Positions 8,589 to 17,430 of a DNA stretch of 64,000 nt are shown in pieces; the first letter of the stretch is position 1, and each line of letters starts with the position of its first letter. Source of the stretch: Vagococcus allomyrinae. Lineage in GTDB: Bacteria; Bacillota; Bacilli; Lactobacillales; Vagococcaceae. Below the pieces are notes generated by a model. The model was not told the DNA's origin. It saw nothing but the letters and a program-made list of their open reading frames with translations, and searched no databases. The position numbers and the translations under genes were made by a program. The stretch covers positions 186,001-250,000 of the forward strand of contig NZ_JAEEGA010000003.1 in NCBI RefSeq assembly GCF_017829975.1, in the 5' to 3' direction.

Positions 8589-9254
8589 CTATGATTGCAG
8601 GCTCCGATAAATGCCCGTAAAGGTTTCACTGACGCTTTGCTTCATTCGGATGAATTGATAAATACCTGAACTTTGGACGCGCTGATTAGCCGCTTGTCTT
8701 GAAATCCCCAATTCCTTGGCCAACTCACTTTGTAAAATCTGGTCGCTGTGGCCATTGGCCAATAAACTAATCTTAACTAACTCCCGTTGACTATCGCGCC
8801 AGCGATTTTCAACAAAGTCACATAATTTTAAACTATCATTTAATAATTGAAATTCACTCCCATCACCACCAGCACTTAACAATATCCGAGATAATTGGGA
8901 AGCATTTTCTTCTAACACACGAGTAATAGCTCCTTGAGCATGCCAAAAAGCTGGGCCATCGACGTCACTAACTTTCCGCCCCTTCACAGCTGTTTCAATA
9001 GTACCCAAACCAACACCAAACCGAAATTCTAGCGGATAGAGTGAAAATTTTATTTTATCAATTATTTCAAACAAGTCCTCTGTTTTTTTAAAGACTCCCT
9101 GAAATTCCGCTACGGTTGTCATTGCTAAATTGACTGCTAAACTACTTTGATAATCACGGTTCATCTGATCCAGAACCTCATTTAAGGACTTCCTATTTTT
9201 GAGAATTTCCTGCTGATCCCCTTGAATAACCGCTCCGATTAATGCAACATACAT
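8589..9254 (-). CDS. SatD-like protein with C-terminal HTH
   Basis: A 221-residue protein resembling the SatD family, a group named from a streptococcal acid-tolerance operon whose biochemical role is not settled. Features that fit are the start MYVALIG, a central block EFQGVF, the FRFGVGLGTI region, and a C-terminal HTH (LAKELGISRQAANQRV). The N-terminal GDIV-type motif of the family is changed here (GAVIQG). The start follows AGGAGG. It lies after fur with a terminator between, so it probably has its own promoter in the 9255-9363 gap. Moderately sure of the family. Confidence 0.7.
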   Translation of the reverse strand: MYVALIGAVIQGDQQEILKNRKSLNEVLDQMNRDYQSSLAVNLAMTTVAEFQGVFKKTEDLFEIIDKIKFSLYPLEFRFGVGLGTIETAVKGRKVSDVDGPAFWHAQGAITRVLEENASQLSRILLSAGGDGSEFQLLNDSLKLCDFVENRWRDSQRELVKISLLANGHSDQILQSELAKELGISRQAANQRVQSSGIYQFIRMKQSVSETFTGIYRSLQS

Positions 9255-9363
9255 ACGTGTTCCTCCTGGAATTAATACTATACAGTCTATACAGAAAGCT
9301 CTGGATTGTCAAGGTTATAACCGTCAGCAAAACAGCACTTGTGGACACTCCCTGATTTGTTCC

Positions 9364-9397
9364 AACAAAAAACAAGCAAGTTTAAAACCTTGCTTGC
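9364..9397 (-). terminator. Terminator of fur
   Basis: An 8-bp stem CAAGCAAG (9373-9380) pairs with CTTGCTTG (9389-9396). On the minus strand it is followed by TTTTTTG. It begins 12 bp past the fur stop. Confidence 0.88.
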
Positions 9398-9408
9398 CAA
9401 TTAGAAGC

Positions 9409-9864
9409 TTAGCTGCTTTTTTTGTTTTGGCAGTTACTGCAAACCCCGTGAAAGGTCAGTCGATGATCTTTTACAAGAAAGCGAAAACGTTTCTCAATTA
9501 TTTTTTCTACATCGACCAATAAATCTTCTTCAACCTCTTCAATGCCGCCACACTCCAAGCAAAGTAAATGATGATGAAAATGTTGCGCCCCTTCTTTTCG
9601 CATATCATATCGGGAAACGCCATCGTTAAAACTGATCTTATCCACTACTTTTAACTCCGTCAACATTTCCAACGTCCGATAAACTGTCGCCAATCCAATG
9701 TCTGGACTCTTCTGTTTCACTAGCATGTATATTTCTTCCGCCGACAAATGATCTTTATCATTCTCAAGTAATACCAAGACTGTCGCTTCTCGCTGGGGAG
9801 TTAGTTTGAAACCACCGTCGTGTAGCTGTTTTCTGATTTTACTTAGCATTGATCCTGTGTCCAT
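9409..9864 (-). CDS. fur: Ferric uptake regulator Fur
   Basis: Metal-dependent repressor of 151 residues. An N-terminal winged helix contains LTPQREATVL and ATVYRTLEML. The metal sites follow: SRYD, a His cluster QHFHHH, CLECG and CSNC zinc pairs, and DHRLTFHGVC. The residues after the first Cys pair (GGIEEVEEDLL) have Glu where PerR has its H2O2-sensing Asp104, so this fits Fur rather than PerR. The promoter region carries a box close to the PerR/Fur consensus (9880-9894), which suggests autoregulation or cross-control. A hairpin lies in the leader. Confidence 0.9.
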   Translation of the reverse strand: MDTGSMLSKIRKQLHDGGFKLTPQREATVLVLLENDKDHLSAEEIYMLVKQKSPDIGLATVYRTLEMLTELKVVDKISFNDGVSRYDMRKEGAQHFHHHLLCLECGGIEEVEEDLLVDVEKIIEKRFRFLVKDHRLTFHGVCSNCQNKKSS

Positions 9865-9879
9865 AACATAACCCCTTAT

Positions 9880-9894
9880 TTGTAATCATTATAA
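9880..9894 (-). promoter_or_regulatory. Fur/PerR-type operator upstream of fur
   Basis: Read on the minus strand, TTATAATGATTACAA matches the PerR box (TTATAAT-N-ATTATAA) at every fixed base but one. It matches the Bacillus Fur box less well. It lies 16 bp upstream of the fur start codon, between a promoter and the gene. Confidence 0.65.
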
Positions 9895-9917
9895 AAAAGG
9901 TAGCAGAACTACCTTTT
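9892..9917 (-). terminator. Terminator-like hairpin between the LuxR-type gene and fur
   Basis: The stem GGTAG/CTACC, lengthened by A-T pairs (9896-9903 with 9909-9917), is followed on the minus strand by a T-run. It is the only terminator for the regulator gene ending at 9965. It also lies downstream of the apparent fur promoter (9930-9958), so it would sit in the fur leader. Confidence 0.7.
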
Positions 9918-9929
9918 CTGTTTAAACTA

Positions 9930-9958
9930 ATTATAATGTAAAGAGACTTTTTTTGCAA
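9930..9958 (-). promoter_or_regulatory. Promoter for fur
   Basis: On the minus strand TTGCAA (9958-9953) and TATAAT (9935-9930) are separated by 17 bp. This places transcription start near 9922, about 60 bp before fur. Confidence 0.65.
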
Positions 9959-9964
9959 TGATTC

Positions 9965-12511
9965 TCAATTAGAAATCGAAAGAATTCCGACTTGTTGCCC
10001 TTTTTCGACAGCTGCCACACGCGAGTTGACAGCAAATTTGCGATAAATATTTAAAATATGGGTTTTTACTGTGGCTTCCGATATAAACAAGACCTGGGCA
10101 ATCTCCTTCGTGGAGAAGCCCTTAGCGATTTCCACTAAAACGTCTATTTCACGCTCAGTCAATGAATGAGAGGAAACCAATTGCCAGGAATCCACGATGG
10201 TTTGATGGAAGTTAGCTTCGACTCCTTCAAAGGATTGCTGAATCAGCTGGTACTTTTCTTGAAACAGTTCTTTTAAGGTTGCCCGCTCCAGATAAAATGG
10301 TTGTCTAATATCATCATCACAGGCGTAATAAATCGCCTCACGATACAAATCTTGCGCTTCTTTCAACCGCTCTGGCTTGCCCAGAAGTCCCCGAATTTTG
10401 ATGAGATTCCCTTCAACGACCATCAAGGGAACTCGCCCTTTACGACTTGCCAAAAGAGTGGGCTCAATCAGGCGATCAGCTTCCTCTCCCCGCCCCTCCT
10501 TTTGCAATAAGCGTATGTATAGAAAGCGGGCCCCTCTTAGATAGCCATCAGAGGCTTCATATTTTTCTTTGAACGCCTGTTGAAGCTGATGAGATAATTG
10601 ATTGGCATCCAACGCATAGGTCAACAAATTGGCAATCGGCAATAACTCCACAAAAATATCTGTTTGTAATAATTGAGATAAGCCTTCCCAAGCTAGTGCT
10701 GATTCCCCATTCAAATACCAATATTCAACGCAATTATACAAATAGGCTTCCTCATGAACCGCGATTGTTTTCAGTTGACTAACATCATCAAGTTCTTGTT
10801 TCGCCTTCACTAAATCGAGCTGCTTCAAATAGGTTCCGGTAATACTAATGTGGTAGCTCAAGTCAAAAAAAGGAGACATCTGGTTTAGTGAATCGGACTC
10901 TTCCAGTAAGGTTTTTATTTTTTTATACACATAAAGGCATTCGTTAAAATAACCCATCTCCTCCAATAATTGAGCCTCTATATTTAAATTATAAAAGGTC
11001 AGATAGTCACTATTCAAGGCCATCGTCAATTTTTGATTGTAACGGATTTGTTCTAGCCCTTCCCGATAGCGGCACTGATGAAACAAAACTGTGACATTTT
11101 TAATCATCATTAATGCTTTTGTGGTCTCACTTGACCGCAATTGTTGAATCTGTGCGCTGCTTAAGGTCGCCATATCAAATACGACCTGCCGCTCCCCCAT
11201 TAAATATTCCATTCCGTGAAAAAGTTCAAATTCAGAATTATGAGGAATTTGATTAATGGCTAGTTGATACAAGCGCTGACCTTCTGCTAGTTCAGAATTA
11301 GTATAGTGAAAGAAAAACTTTTGTAAGGTAAAGTCAAAATTGGTGATGGCGGCCGAATTGGGGACCTGATTCATAAAAAACAGCATTTTTATCGGCTGTT
11401 GATGGGCTAAAATCAGCGTCATGGCCACTTCATAATCCGCTAGCTTCAAGGCGAGTTTAATCGCTTCGTCCATGTCCCCGATTTCCTCAAAAACGGTGAT
11501 CCCCACTCGTAAGACTTGTTCAGAAGGTGGAGGCTGTTGCAAGAGAAATTCTTCTAACAGGTGATGATAGCGATAGAGTTGTTGATGATGATCAACAATT
11601 TGAATCATCATATGGTAACGCTCAAGTTGTTCTAACCAGTCCTCAAATCGCTGTTGAGGAAATAATTCTTCGACCAATTCCCGATTAAAATAAGAAAACT
11701 GCACCGTCACAATTAAAAAGTTTTGCAACTCTTGAGGTAAGGCTTGATACATCTCACGCCTTAAATAATCGTATACAAGTCCTTTATCTCCCGTTACCAT
11801 TAGGCCTTGGCTGGTTGTCCCTGAATCAGCTAATAACAGCTGCAAGCCGCCAATCCACCCTTCTGAAAAAGCCCAATAATCTTGTTTGACTTCTGGTGTC
11901 AGTTGTGGAGTGACCATCTCCATAAACAGCCCGGCTTCACCTTCCGTAAAAGCTAAGCTTTCTTGCTTAATTTCCAATAGTTGATTAGCCATTTGCCACT
12001 GAGCTAAATAAAATGGGATCGGTTGACGGCTTAACAAAATCAAGTGAACTGATTCCGGTAAAGCCCCAGCAAAAAATTCGATATCGGCTAACAATAGCTG
12101 ATCTTGAATCAAATGGACATCATCCAAGACGACATAGACGAGAACATCTTGTAACTGATTAACTAGTACTGCCAGCCATTCTCGAGTGTCAAGTTGCGAA
12201 AATTGAGTTTGCACCAACTCAAAATCGACAGAAGATTCCCAGCGAAAAAACGGTCGAAAGCCCTCCAGCAAATAGCTCCAAAAAAGAGCAGCATCATTGC
12301 AATCAGCCGATAAGTTTAACCAAATTAATGGCTTCGCTAAATCATCAAAGTAAGCAGCCACTAACATCGATTTACCCGATCCAGGACTAGCCACTACAGT
12401 GGTCAACTTAACATGGTCTATCCCTGTTAAAAGCTGACGTAACCGAGGCCGTTCCAAATAATTGGGGGTTACATGAGGTTTTCTTAATTTTGTTGATAAT
12501 AATATGGCCAC
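9965..12511 (-). CDS. MalT-like LuxR-family ATP-binding regulator
   Basis: Large signal-transducing activator of the LAL/MalT (STAND ATPase) type, about 848 residues. Near the N-terminus is a P-loop ASPGSGKS (about 41-48) and a Walker B-like VVLDDVHLI (about 125). A long helical repeat region follows. The last 65 residues form a LuxR HTH (LTEREIDVLVEIAKGFSTKEIA, then SEATVKTHI). I chose the GTG at 12511 because GAGGAG precedes it by 7 bp and the N-terminus then matches MalT-type proteins. A TTG at 12541 is in frame but has no ribosome site. It follows three ABC-2 exporter genes by 75 bp on the same strand and may control them. The inducer is unknown. Confidence 0.88.
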   Translation of the reverse strand: MAILLSTKLRKPHVTPNYLERPRLRQLLTGIDHVKLTTVVASPGSGKSMLVAAYFDDLAKPLIWLNLSADCNDAALFWSYLLEGFRPFFRWESSVDFELVQTQFSQLDTREWLAVLVNQLQDVLVYVVLDDVHLIQDQLLLADIEFFAGALPESVHLILLSRQPIPFYLAQWQMANQLLEIKQESLAFTEGEAGLFMEMVTPQLTPEVKQDYWAFSEGWIGGLQLLLADSGTTSQGLMVTGDKGLVYDYLRREMYQALPQELQNFLIVTVQFSYFNRELVEELFPQQRFEDWLEQLERYHMMIQIVDHHQQLYRYHHLLEEFLLQQPPPSEQVLRVGITVFEEIGDMDEAIKLALKLADYEVAMTLILAHQQPIKMLFFMNQVPNSAAITNFDFTLQKFFFHYTNSELAEGQRLYQLAINQIPHNSEFELFHGMEYLMGERQVVFDMATLSSAQIQQLRSSETTKALMMIKNVTVLFHQCRYREGLEQIRYNQKLTMALNSDYLTFYNLNIEAQLLEEMGYFNECLYVYKKIKTLLEESDSLNQMSPFFDLSYHISITGTYLKQLDLVKAKQELDDVSQLKTIAVHEEAYLYNCVEYWYLNGESALAWEGLSQLLQTDIFVELLPIANLLTYALDANQLSHQLQQAFKEKYEASDGYLRGARFLYIRLLQKEGRGEEADRLIEPTLLASRKGRVPLMVVEGNLIKIRGLLGKPERLKEAQDLYREAIYYACDDDIRQPFYLERATLKELFQEKYQLIQQSFEGVEANFHQTIVDSWQLVSSHSLTEREIDVLVEIAKGFSTKEIAQVLFISEATVKTHILNIYRKFAVNSRVAAVEKGQQVGILSISN

Positions 12512-12586
12512 TTGCTTCTCCTCACTTTCCCCAATTAACAATGGATTTCCTTTTAATTGTATAACGACTCACAGTGAATGGCAAAC

Positions 12587-13531
12587 TCACGTCTTCAATT
12601 GTCTGCCTAACACGAAGGCGCCGACTAAAAGAAACAAACTGATGCAAAGAATCACATGACTTAAATGGGTGACATATAGGGAGAACTCTCCTTGACTTGC
12701 CGTCGCTAGTGCCAAAATACTCTTTTGGGGAAAAAGACGACTGAACGTCGTGAACCAAGAATGTTGATCGCCGACTGTCCCAAAACTACCAGATAGAATA
12801 GTTGTTAAAACCAGACTGGCTGATGCCATCATGTTTGCCGTATCACTCGTGTTAAACAAACTCATCATAAAGGTCCCAAAACTAACTCCCAACCCACAAA
12901 TTAAGGCAATCAGCCAACTGTATGTCGCGATACTAGTCCCTAGCTCTTGTTGAAACACAGTGCAAATAAGCAGGAAAAGACACATTGTAGTGAGGTAAAG
13001 TAGCAAGAATGAGCTAAGACATTGGGTTACTAGGTATCTCCCGAGCGTCATTGGCGAAACCAGTAACCGTTGCAGTTGATGTTGTTCCTTATCTTCGCCA
13101 ACTAAGGCCGTCAGCTGTAAGCTCCCCATTAGTAAAAACATCATCATAAATCCGATGACTTTTGGCATAATCGGTTGTTCCTCCTCCAGTTGACTCTTCC
13201 CTGTCAACCATTGTGACAGCTCTTTGGCTAACTCTTGCTTTTTAGGGGTAACAATCTGAACGTCTCCTGTAGATGTAACTGATAGATAACCATCAAACTT
13301 CCCCATCATCAGTTCAGTCTTAGTCGGCGCTTCAGCAACGGCTGTGAAACGAAACGGACTATGGTCAGGTAAAGCGATCTCTCCCACAACAGCCAGCCGT
13401 CCAAGGACTGTTGGCTGGTTGCCCACATAGAAGGCCGTCCCGATAGAGGCAGCCGTTAAAATAAAGATTAAGAGCAGTTGACTCACTCGCTGTCTGTAAC
13501 GATGTCTATTAAGCTGAAAGATAGCTCTCAT
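12587..13531 (-). CDS. ABC-2 type exporter permease
   Basis: Membrane subunit of an ABC exporter, 314 residues. One membrane segment lies near residue 20-35. An extracellular stretch of about 140 residues follows, then a cluster of five hydrophobic segments in the C-terminal half. This is the layout of ABC-2 permeases of drug or polysaccharide exporters. The cytoplasmic block EDKEQHQLQRLLVSPMTLGRY is characteristic. It overlaps the preceding permease by 4 bp, so the two are likely partners in a heterodimer. The substrate cannot be told. Confidence 0.85.
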   Translation of the reverse strand: MRAIFQLNRHRYRQRVSQLLLIFILTAASIGTAFYVGNQPTVLGRLAVVGEIALPDHSPFRFTAVAEAPTKTELMMGKFDGYLSVTSTGDVQIVTPKKQELAKELSQWLTGKSQLEEEQPIMPKVIGFMMMFLLMGSLQLTALVGEDKEQHQLQRLLVSPMTLGRYLVTQCLSSFLLLYLTTMCLFLLICTVFQQELGTSIATYSWLIALICGLGVSFGTFMMSLFNTSDTANMMASASLVLTTILSGSFGTVGDQHSWFTTFSRLFPQKSILALATASQGEFSLYVTHLSHVILCISLFLLVGAFVLGRQLKT

Positions 13532-14268
13532 AGATAATCCTCTCCTTTAAACAACTTTAATGACACGACAGCACCGATCAGCGAAAAGCTTAAAATAATC
13601 ACGAGGGTGCTGACATAATCCTGAAAATTGCGATCATAAATCACTTCAAATATGGTAGTGATCACCTTAGTAATAGGGGAATATTGACTAATGGCTGCGA
13701 TTTTATCTCCCAATACATAAATTGGGAAAAAACAGCCTGACAACAGTGCCAAAGACTGAATGATCAGACTTGTGAGCTGATTTGCCGTGGTTTCCGTTTT
13801 AAAAATGGTGCAAAATAATACTCCTAGGACAACTGCAAATAAATCCGTCGCTACTAATAAAATCCAAACCGCTGGCCAGTGACCTCCACCAAAGTTCACC
13901 TTAAATAGGCCATATAATAAAAAACCATCTAATGTGTACCAGAAAACTGAAAAAATAAATGTGGCGACTATTTTAGACAACGGAATATAATACGAGGGCA
14001 CTGGTAACATAACTAGTCGCATATTCGGCAGTTTAATTCGTTCCTCCATAAACGCATTGGCTGAAAAGCTCGAACTTAACAAGGTCGCGAATAACATCAT
14101 GGTAATGCCGAAATAATCCAGCGAGCCCATGGCATCGTTTCCTCCACCTCCCAAAAAACTTAAAATGATGACTAATAAAATGGGGAAGCCTGTGGCATAA
14201 GCCACCCAAAGCGGATTTTTCATGAGATTTAATAGATCCAGGGTCACCATTTTTCTGAGTTCGTACAT
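13528..14268 (-). CDS. ABC-2 type exporter permease
   Basis: Membrane subunit of about 246 residues with six hydrophobic segments and no large external domain. The cytoplasmic block MEERIKLPNMRLVMLPVP fits the ABC-2 family. I chose the ATG at 14268 because GGAG lies 8 bp upstream; an in-frame TTG at 14292 lacks a site. It is preceded by the ATPase gene and overlaps the next permease by 4 bp. The two permeases differ in length, so the exporter is probably asymmetric. Confidence 0.85.
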   Translation of the reverse strand: MYELRKMVTLDLLNLMKNPLWVAYATGFPILLVIILSFLGGGGNDAMGSLDYFGITMMLFATLLSSSFSANAFMEERIKLPNMRLVMLPVPSYYIPLSKIVATFIFSVFWYTLDGFLLYGLFKVNFGGGHWPAVWILLVATDLFAVVLGVLFCTIFKTETTANQLTSLIIQSLALLSGCFFPIYVLGDKIAAISQYSPITKVITTIFEVIYDRNFQDYVSTLVIILSFSLIGAVVSLKLFKGEDYL

Positions 14269-14295
14269 TTTGTTCACTCCTTCTAACAGCAATGA

Positions 14296-15234
14296 CTAAT
14301 CACGCAAGGTTCTCCCTGTTAATTGTAAAAAAACCGTTTCTAGATTAGCTGACTCAATTGAAATATTTTTAATCTTGATCGAAAAGCTTAATAATTTACC
14401 AATAATACGATCTAAATTATCAATGTTTTTTAACGTTTTGATCGACACTTTATTGTCTGATAAGCTGGCTTCTTTTACCCCTTCCAAACTATATAGTTGA
14501 TCAACAGCAATTAGCTTCCCTTCTGACACCTCAATCTCAATGAGTTGCTCATTTGCTACCGCAGCCTTCAATTCTTCTTTCGATCCGCTGGCCAAGATTT
14601 CCCCTTGATCAATGATAATGATTCGATCGGAAATTTCTTCGACTTCTTCCATATAATGGGTGGTGTATAAAATCGTCATCCCTTGGTCCCTTAATCGGCG
14701 GATGGCTGTCAGAATATGCAAACGCGACTGAGGATCAATCCCGACAGTAGGTTCGTCCATAATCAATAACTCTGGGCCATGAGCCATGCCACAGGCAATA
14801 TTTAGGCGCCGTTTCATCCCGCCTGAGAAAGTCTTTACCACAGATTTCCGACGATCTCCTAGCCCGACAAAGGCCAAAGCCTCGGTCACCTTATTTTTAA
14901 GTTCCTCCCCCTTAAGGCCATATAACGAGGCAAAAAAAGTCACATTGACCTCGGCCGATAACTCTTCATACAGAGCTAAATCTTGCGGAACCACGCCGAT
15001 TTTCCGTTTAAACCCTCGATCATTTGCCTGCAATTTTCGCTGATGAAAAAATAATTGGCCACTATCGTAACTGAGGGCACCTGTTAAAATATTGATTGTC
15101 GTACTTTTACCTGCACCATTTGGTCCTAAAAGACAGAGAATTTCTTTCTCATAAATACTAAAGGATAAATTTTTTACGACTTTTTTGCATTCAAATGTTT
15201 TATTAAGCTCTTTAACTTCTAGCAATGTTTTCAT
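14296..15234 (-). CDS. ABC exporter ATP-binding protein
   Basis: Energising subunit of the two downstream permeases, about 312 residues. Walker A is GPNGAGKST (37-45), the signature is FSGGMKR (136-142) and Walker B is LLIMDEP (156-162). The C-terminal 80 residues form the extra domain seen in DrrA/NatA-type exporters. I chose 15234 because AAAGGAG lies 5 bp upstream; a longer reading adds 15 residues without a site. It is first in the exporter-regulator unit. The gap to the divergent acetyltransferase gene must hold its promoter. Confidence 0.92.
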   Translation of the reverse strand: MKTLLEVKELNKTFECKKVVKNLSFSIYEKEILCLLGPNGAGKSTTINILTGALSYDSGQLFFHQRKLQANDRGFKRKIGVVPQDLALYEELSAEVNVTFFASLYGLKGEELKNKVTEALAFVGLGDRRKSVVKTFSGGMKRRLNIACGMAHGPELLIMDEPTVGIDPQSRLHILTAIRRLRDQGMTILYTTHYMEEVEEISDRIIIIDQGEILASGSKEELKAAVANEQLIEIEVSEGKLIAVDQLYSLEGVKEASLSDNKVSIKTLKNIDNLDRIIGKLLSFSIKIKNISIESANLETVFLQLTGRTLRD

Positions 15235-15411
15235 AGGCTCTCCTTTTACACTGATTGACGAAAAGTGATCTTCCCTCACTTTCCCATTCAGTATAAAAGT
15301 AAATCGCTCTAAATCCTATCCACCATTCGGTTGATATTAGGCAGTTTCTTGTAACAACTTCACTAAAATTAACAAGTTACTAGCTATCCCTAATCACGCC
15401 ATAAGTCCTTA

Positions 15412-15440
15412 TTTACAATACCCAGTCACTCATTTATAAT
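15412..15440 (+). promoter_or_regulatory. Promoter for the GNAT gene
   Basis: TTTACA (15412-15417) and TATAAT (15435-15440) are separated by exactly 17 bp, 48 bp upstream of the start codon. Confidence 0.75.
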
Positions 15441-15488
15441 GAAACCACACTGAAGAGTTTTTACTCATATGGCTAAAAGGAGGAAACG

Positions 15489-16370
15489 ATGTCCTATCGA
15501 TTTGTTACTGATTATCAAAACAATAACCTGTTACGCCAAAGTTTTTTTGAGTTAGCTTTGGCCACCTTTGACATTGATTTTAAGCCATGGTTTGAAATAG
15601 GCGCCTGGGACGATAATTATCGCTGCTATTCTTATGCGGATGGCGATCAGATCATCGCCAATGTTTCCGTCAATTTAATGACTGTTCATCATCAAGGTCA
15701 AAAGAAGCAAGCTGTTCAAATTGGGACAGTGATGACCCACCCTGACTATCAACAACAAGGTCTAGCTGGCAAGCTGATGGATCATGTTGTGACGCACTAC
15801 GATCAGCGTGTTGCTTTTATTTATCTATTTGCCAACGATCAAGTCCTTGATTTTTATCCCAAGTACGGCTTTCAACCTTACGATGAAAGTCAGTTTACCT
15901 TTGCCATTGACCAACAATGGCAACCTCTTCCTAAAAACTACCGCCAGCTTAACTGCGAGTCGGCATCTGATTTGGCACTCCTTCGTGAGTTAGCCTTCAA
16001 TCGACGTCCAAACTCCCAAAGACTCGGAATCAGCAATAATCCTAGCTTACTGTTATTTTATGCGACAATTGTTTTCCCTCATCAACTGTACTACTTTGAA
16101 AAGCAACACACATTAATCATCGGCGAACAATCAGACGATACCATAACTATTTTTGACGTTGTTCAAACGCAAAAAGAGGCCATCAAACCGTTGATCAGCC
16201 AGTTAATCACCAATGAGACCACCACTGGCCAACTTTTTTTTACAACTGACAATCAGGAGTTTCCCATAGAACAGCAGTTGCAATTCACAACGGAAGATCA
16301 CTTGTTTATTCGATCCCAATCGGAGACTTGGTCCAACCAAACCTGTTTTCCCCTTACCTCTCACGGATAG
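15489..16370 (+). CDS. GNAT-family N-acetyltransferase, Eis-like layout
   Basis: Acetyl-CoA-dependent acyltransferase of 293 residues. The acetyl-CoA motif is at about residues 83-97 (THPDYQQQGLAGKLM). The following YLFANDQVLDFYPKYGFQP block is typical of GNATs. The extra C-terminal half resembles the two-domain layout of Eis-like enzymes. The start follows AAAGGAGG. It stands alone, with its own promoter and terminator. The substrate is unknown. Confidence 0.85.
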   Translation: MSYRFVTDYQNNNLLRQSFFELALATFDIDFKPWFEIGAWDDNYRCYSYADGDQIIANVSVNLMTVHHQGQKKQAVQIGTVMTHPDYQQQGLAGKLMDHVVTHYDQRVAFIYLFANDQVLDFYPKYGFQPYDESQFTFAIDQQWQPLPKNYRQLNCESASDLALLRELAFNRRPNSQRLGISNNPSLLLFYATIVFPHQLYYFEKQHTLIIGEQSDDTITIFDVVQTQKEAIKPLISQLITNETTTGQLFFTTDNQEFPIEQQLQFTTEDHLFIRSQSETWSNQTCFPLTSHG

Positions 16371-16385
16371 AATTTAACCTCATAA

Positions 16386-16417
16386 AGAGAAATCAAATCA
16401 CTGATTTCTCTTTTCTT
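16386..16417 (+). terminator. Terminator of the GNAT gene
   Basis: A perfect 10-bp stem AGAGAAATCA/TGATTTCTCT (16386-16395 with 16402-16411) is followed by TTTCTT, 16 bp past the stop. Confidence 0.85.
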
Positions 16418-16489
16418 ATGACAATTATTTACATTCGATAACATTATTATAACAATACTGATATAAAAGTACCGATTACTAATCATTTA

Positions 16490-16518
16490 TTGACAATATG
16501 CACGATTTGCCGTATCGT
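16490..16518 (+). promoter_or_regulatory. Likely promoter of the flavodoxin gene
   Basis: TTGACA (16490-16495), a 17-bp spacer and TATCGT (16513-16518). The -10 matches consensus at four of six bases. Confidence 0.45.
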
Positions 16519-16591
16519 TATAAATATAATCTAAAAACTCTGCTTAAACAGCAGTTCAAAAATATCACGATAAAAGAAAAGAGGCGTCGGG

Positions 16592-17104
16592 TTGAACACA
16601 CTGATTTTATATTCAAGTAAACATGGTACAACCAAGCGCTATGCCAAGGAAATGGCTGATCAACTTTTCCCCCAAGGACACGTGATACAGGTAGAATCAA
16701 TTAATCATCATCAACTCAATCAGTTCGATACCGTTGTCCTAGGCACACCGATTTATGCTGGCCGCCCACAACGGGATATGAGTGCTTTCTGTCAAAAATT
16801 TCACGATGAGTTACTGTCAAAACGGCTCTATTTATTTGCTACTGGGCTGGCCTCTGGGGATTTAGCCAGTCGTGAGTTACAGGAAGCTTATCCAGAAACA
16901 CTGCAACAACATGCACAAGAAAAAATATTTCTGGGGGGAGCTGTCGATTACCCTTCCCTCAATTTGTTGGAGAAAAGCGTCGTAAGTTTGATGCCTAAGG
17001 ACGACTTTCACCTTGCTAATTTAAAAAAAGTGCAACAACTATCAAAGTTTAACAAACAATTGCTAAAACAATTCACTCAATCTATTACCCCCTTAATAGG
17101 ATAG
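16592..17104 (+). CDS. Flavodoxin-domain protein (HemG-like)
   Basis: FMN-binding redox protein of 170 residues. The phosphate-binding loop SSKHGTTKRYA (about residues 8-18) and the LGTPIYAGRPQ block (about 50-60) match flavodoxin-type protoporphyrinogen oxidases (HemG/flavodoxin_5). The start is a TTG with GAGG 7 bp upstream. No haem genes lie nearby, so a role in haem synthesis is not supported by context. It has its own promoter and terminator. Confidence 0.8.
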   Translation: MNTLILYSSKHGTTKRYAKEMADQLFPQGHVIQVESINHHQLNQFDTVVLGTPIYAGRPQRDMSAFCQKFHDELLSKRLYLFATGLASGDLASRELQEAYPETLQQHAQEKIFLGGAVDYPSLNLLEKSVVSLMPKDDFHLANLKKVQQLSKFNKQLLKQFTQSITPLIG

Positions 17105-17145
17105 AAGGGGAATAATTCCGCCCTCCCTTAGATAGCAAATTAAAG

Positions 17146-17175
17146 GATTGACCAGATCTGGTCGGTCTTTTTTCT
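17146..17175 (+). terminator. Terminator of the flavodoxin gene
   Basis: Palindrome GACCAGATCTGGTC (17150-17163), extended by G-U pairs, is followed by TCTTTTTTCTTTT. Confidence 0.88.
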
Positions 17176-17232
17176 TTTGAGCTAGAACTGCGGAAGTCGA
17201 AATAAAGTTAACGACAATCAGCCTCTTCTCCT

Positions 17233-17425
17233 ATACCACCCAAGCCTTGAGTTCGCTACGCTTGGCGGTAACTACTGGCGACTTGACTTTCACTAGCTAG
17301 ATAAGTGCCATGCTTGGCACACCTCTAAAAATCGCCTTTTGCATGTTGCAAAAGACGATTCCTTTTTAACTTTATAAGAAACTATAGAGCTTGCTCTATC
17401 TCGTAGTTTAAATTCAGCTGAACGA
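17233..17425. other. Gene-free stretch with five hairpins
   Basis: No open frame with a ribosome site is seen. Inverted repeats occur in series: an 11-12 bp imperfect stem (17235-17246 with 17263-17273); GTGCCA/TGGCAC (17305-17320); a 14-bp stem with one mismatch (17330-17360); ATAGAGC/GCTCTAT (near 17384-17400); and AGCTGAAC/GTTCAGCT (near 17413-17433). The third is the likely terminator of the membrane protein gene. The rest are unexplained. Confidence 0.5.
17330..17360 (-). terminator. Terminator downstream of the DUF5692-like gene
   Basis: A 14-bp stem with one mismatch (17330-17343 with 17347-17360) and a 3-nt loop. T-runs follow on both strands, so it may work in both directions. Confidence 0.65.
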
Positions 17426-17430
17426 GGTGT

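Noticed and set aside
9373-9396. Similarity of this terminator to the one at 56435-56469 (CAAGCAAG stem) as a dispersed repeat
   Set aside because: Only the short stem is shared; loops and flanks differ, so chance is enough.
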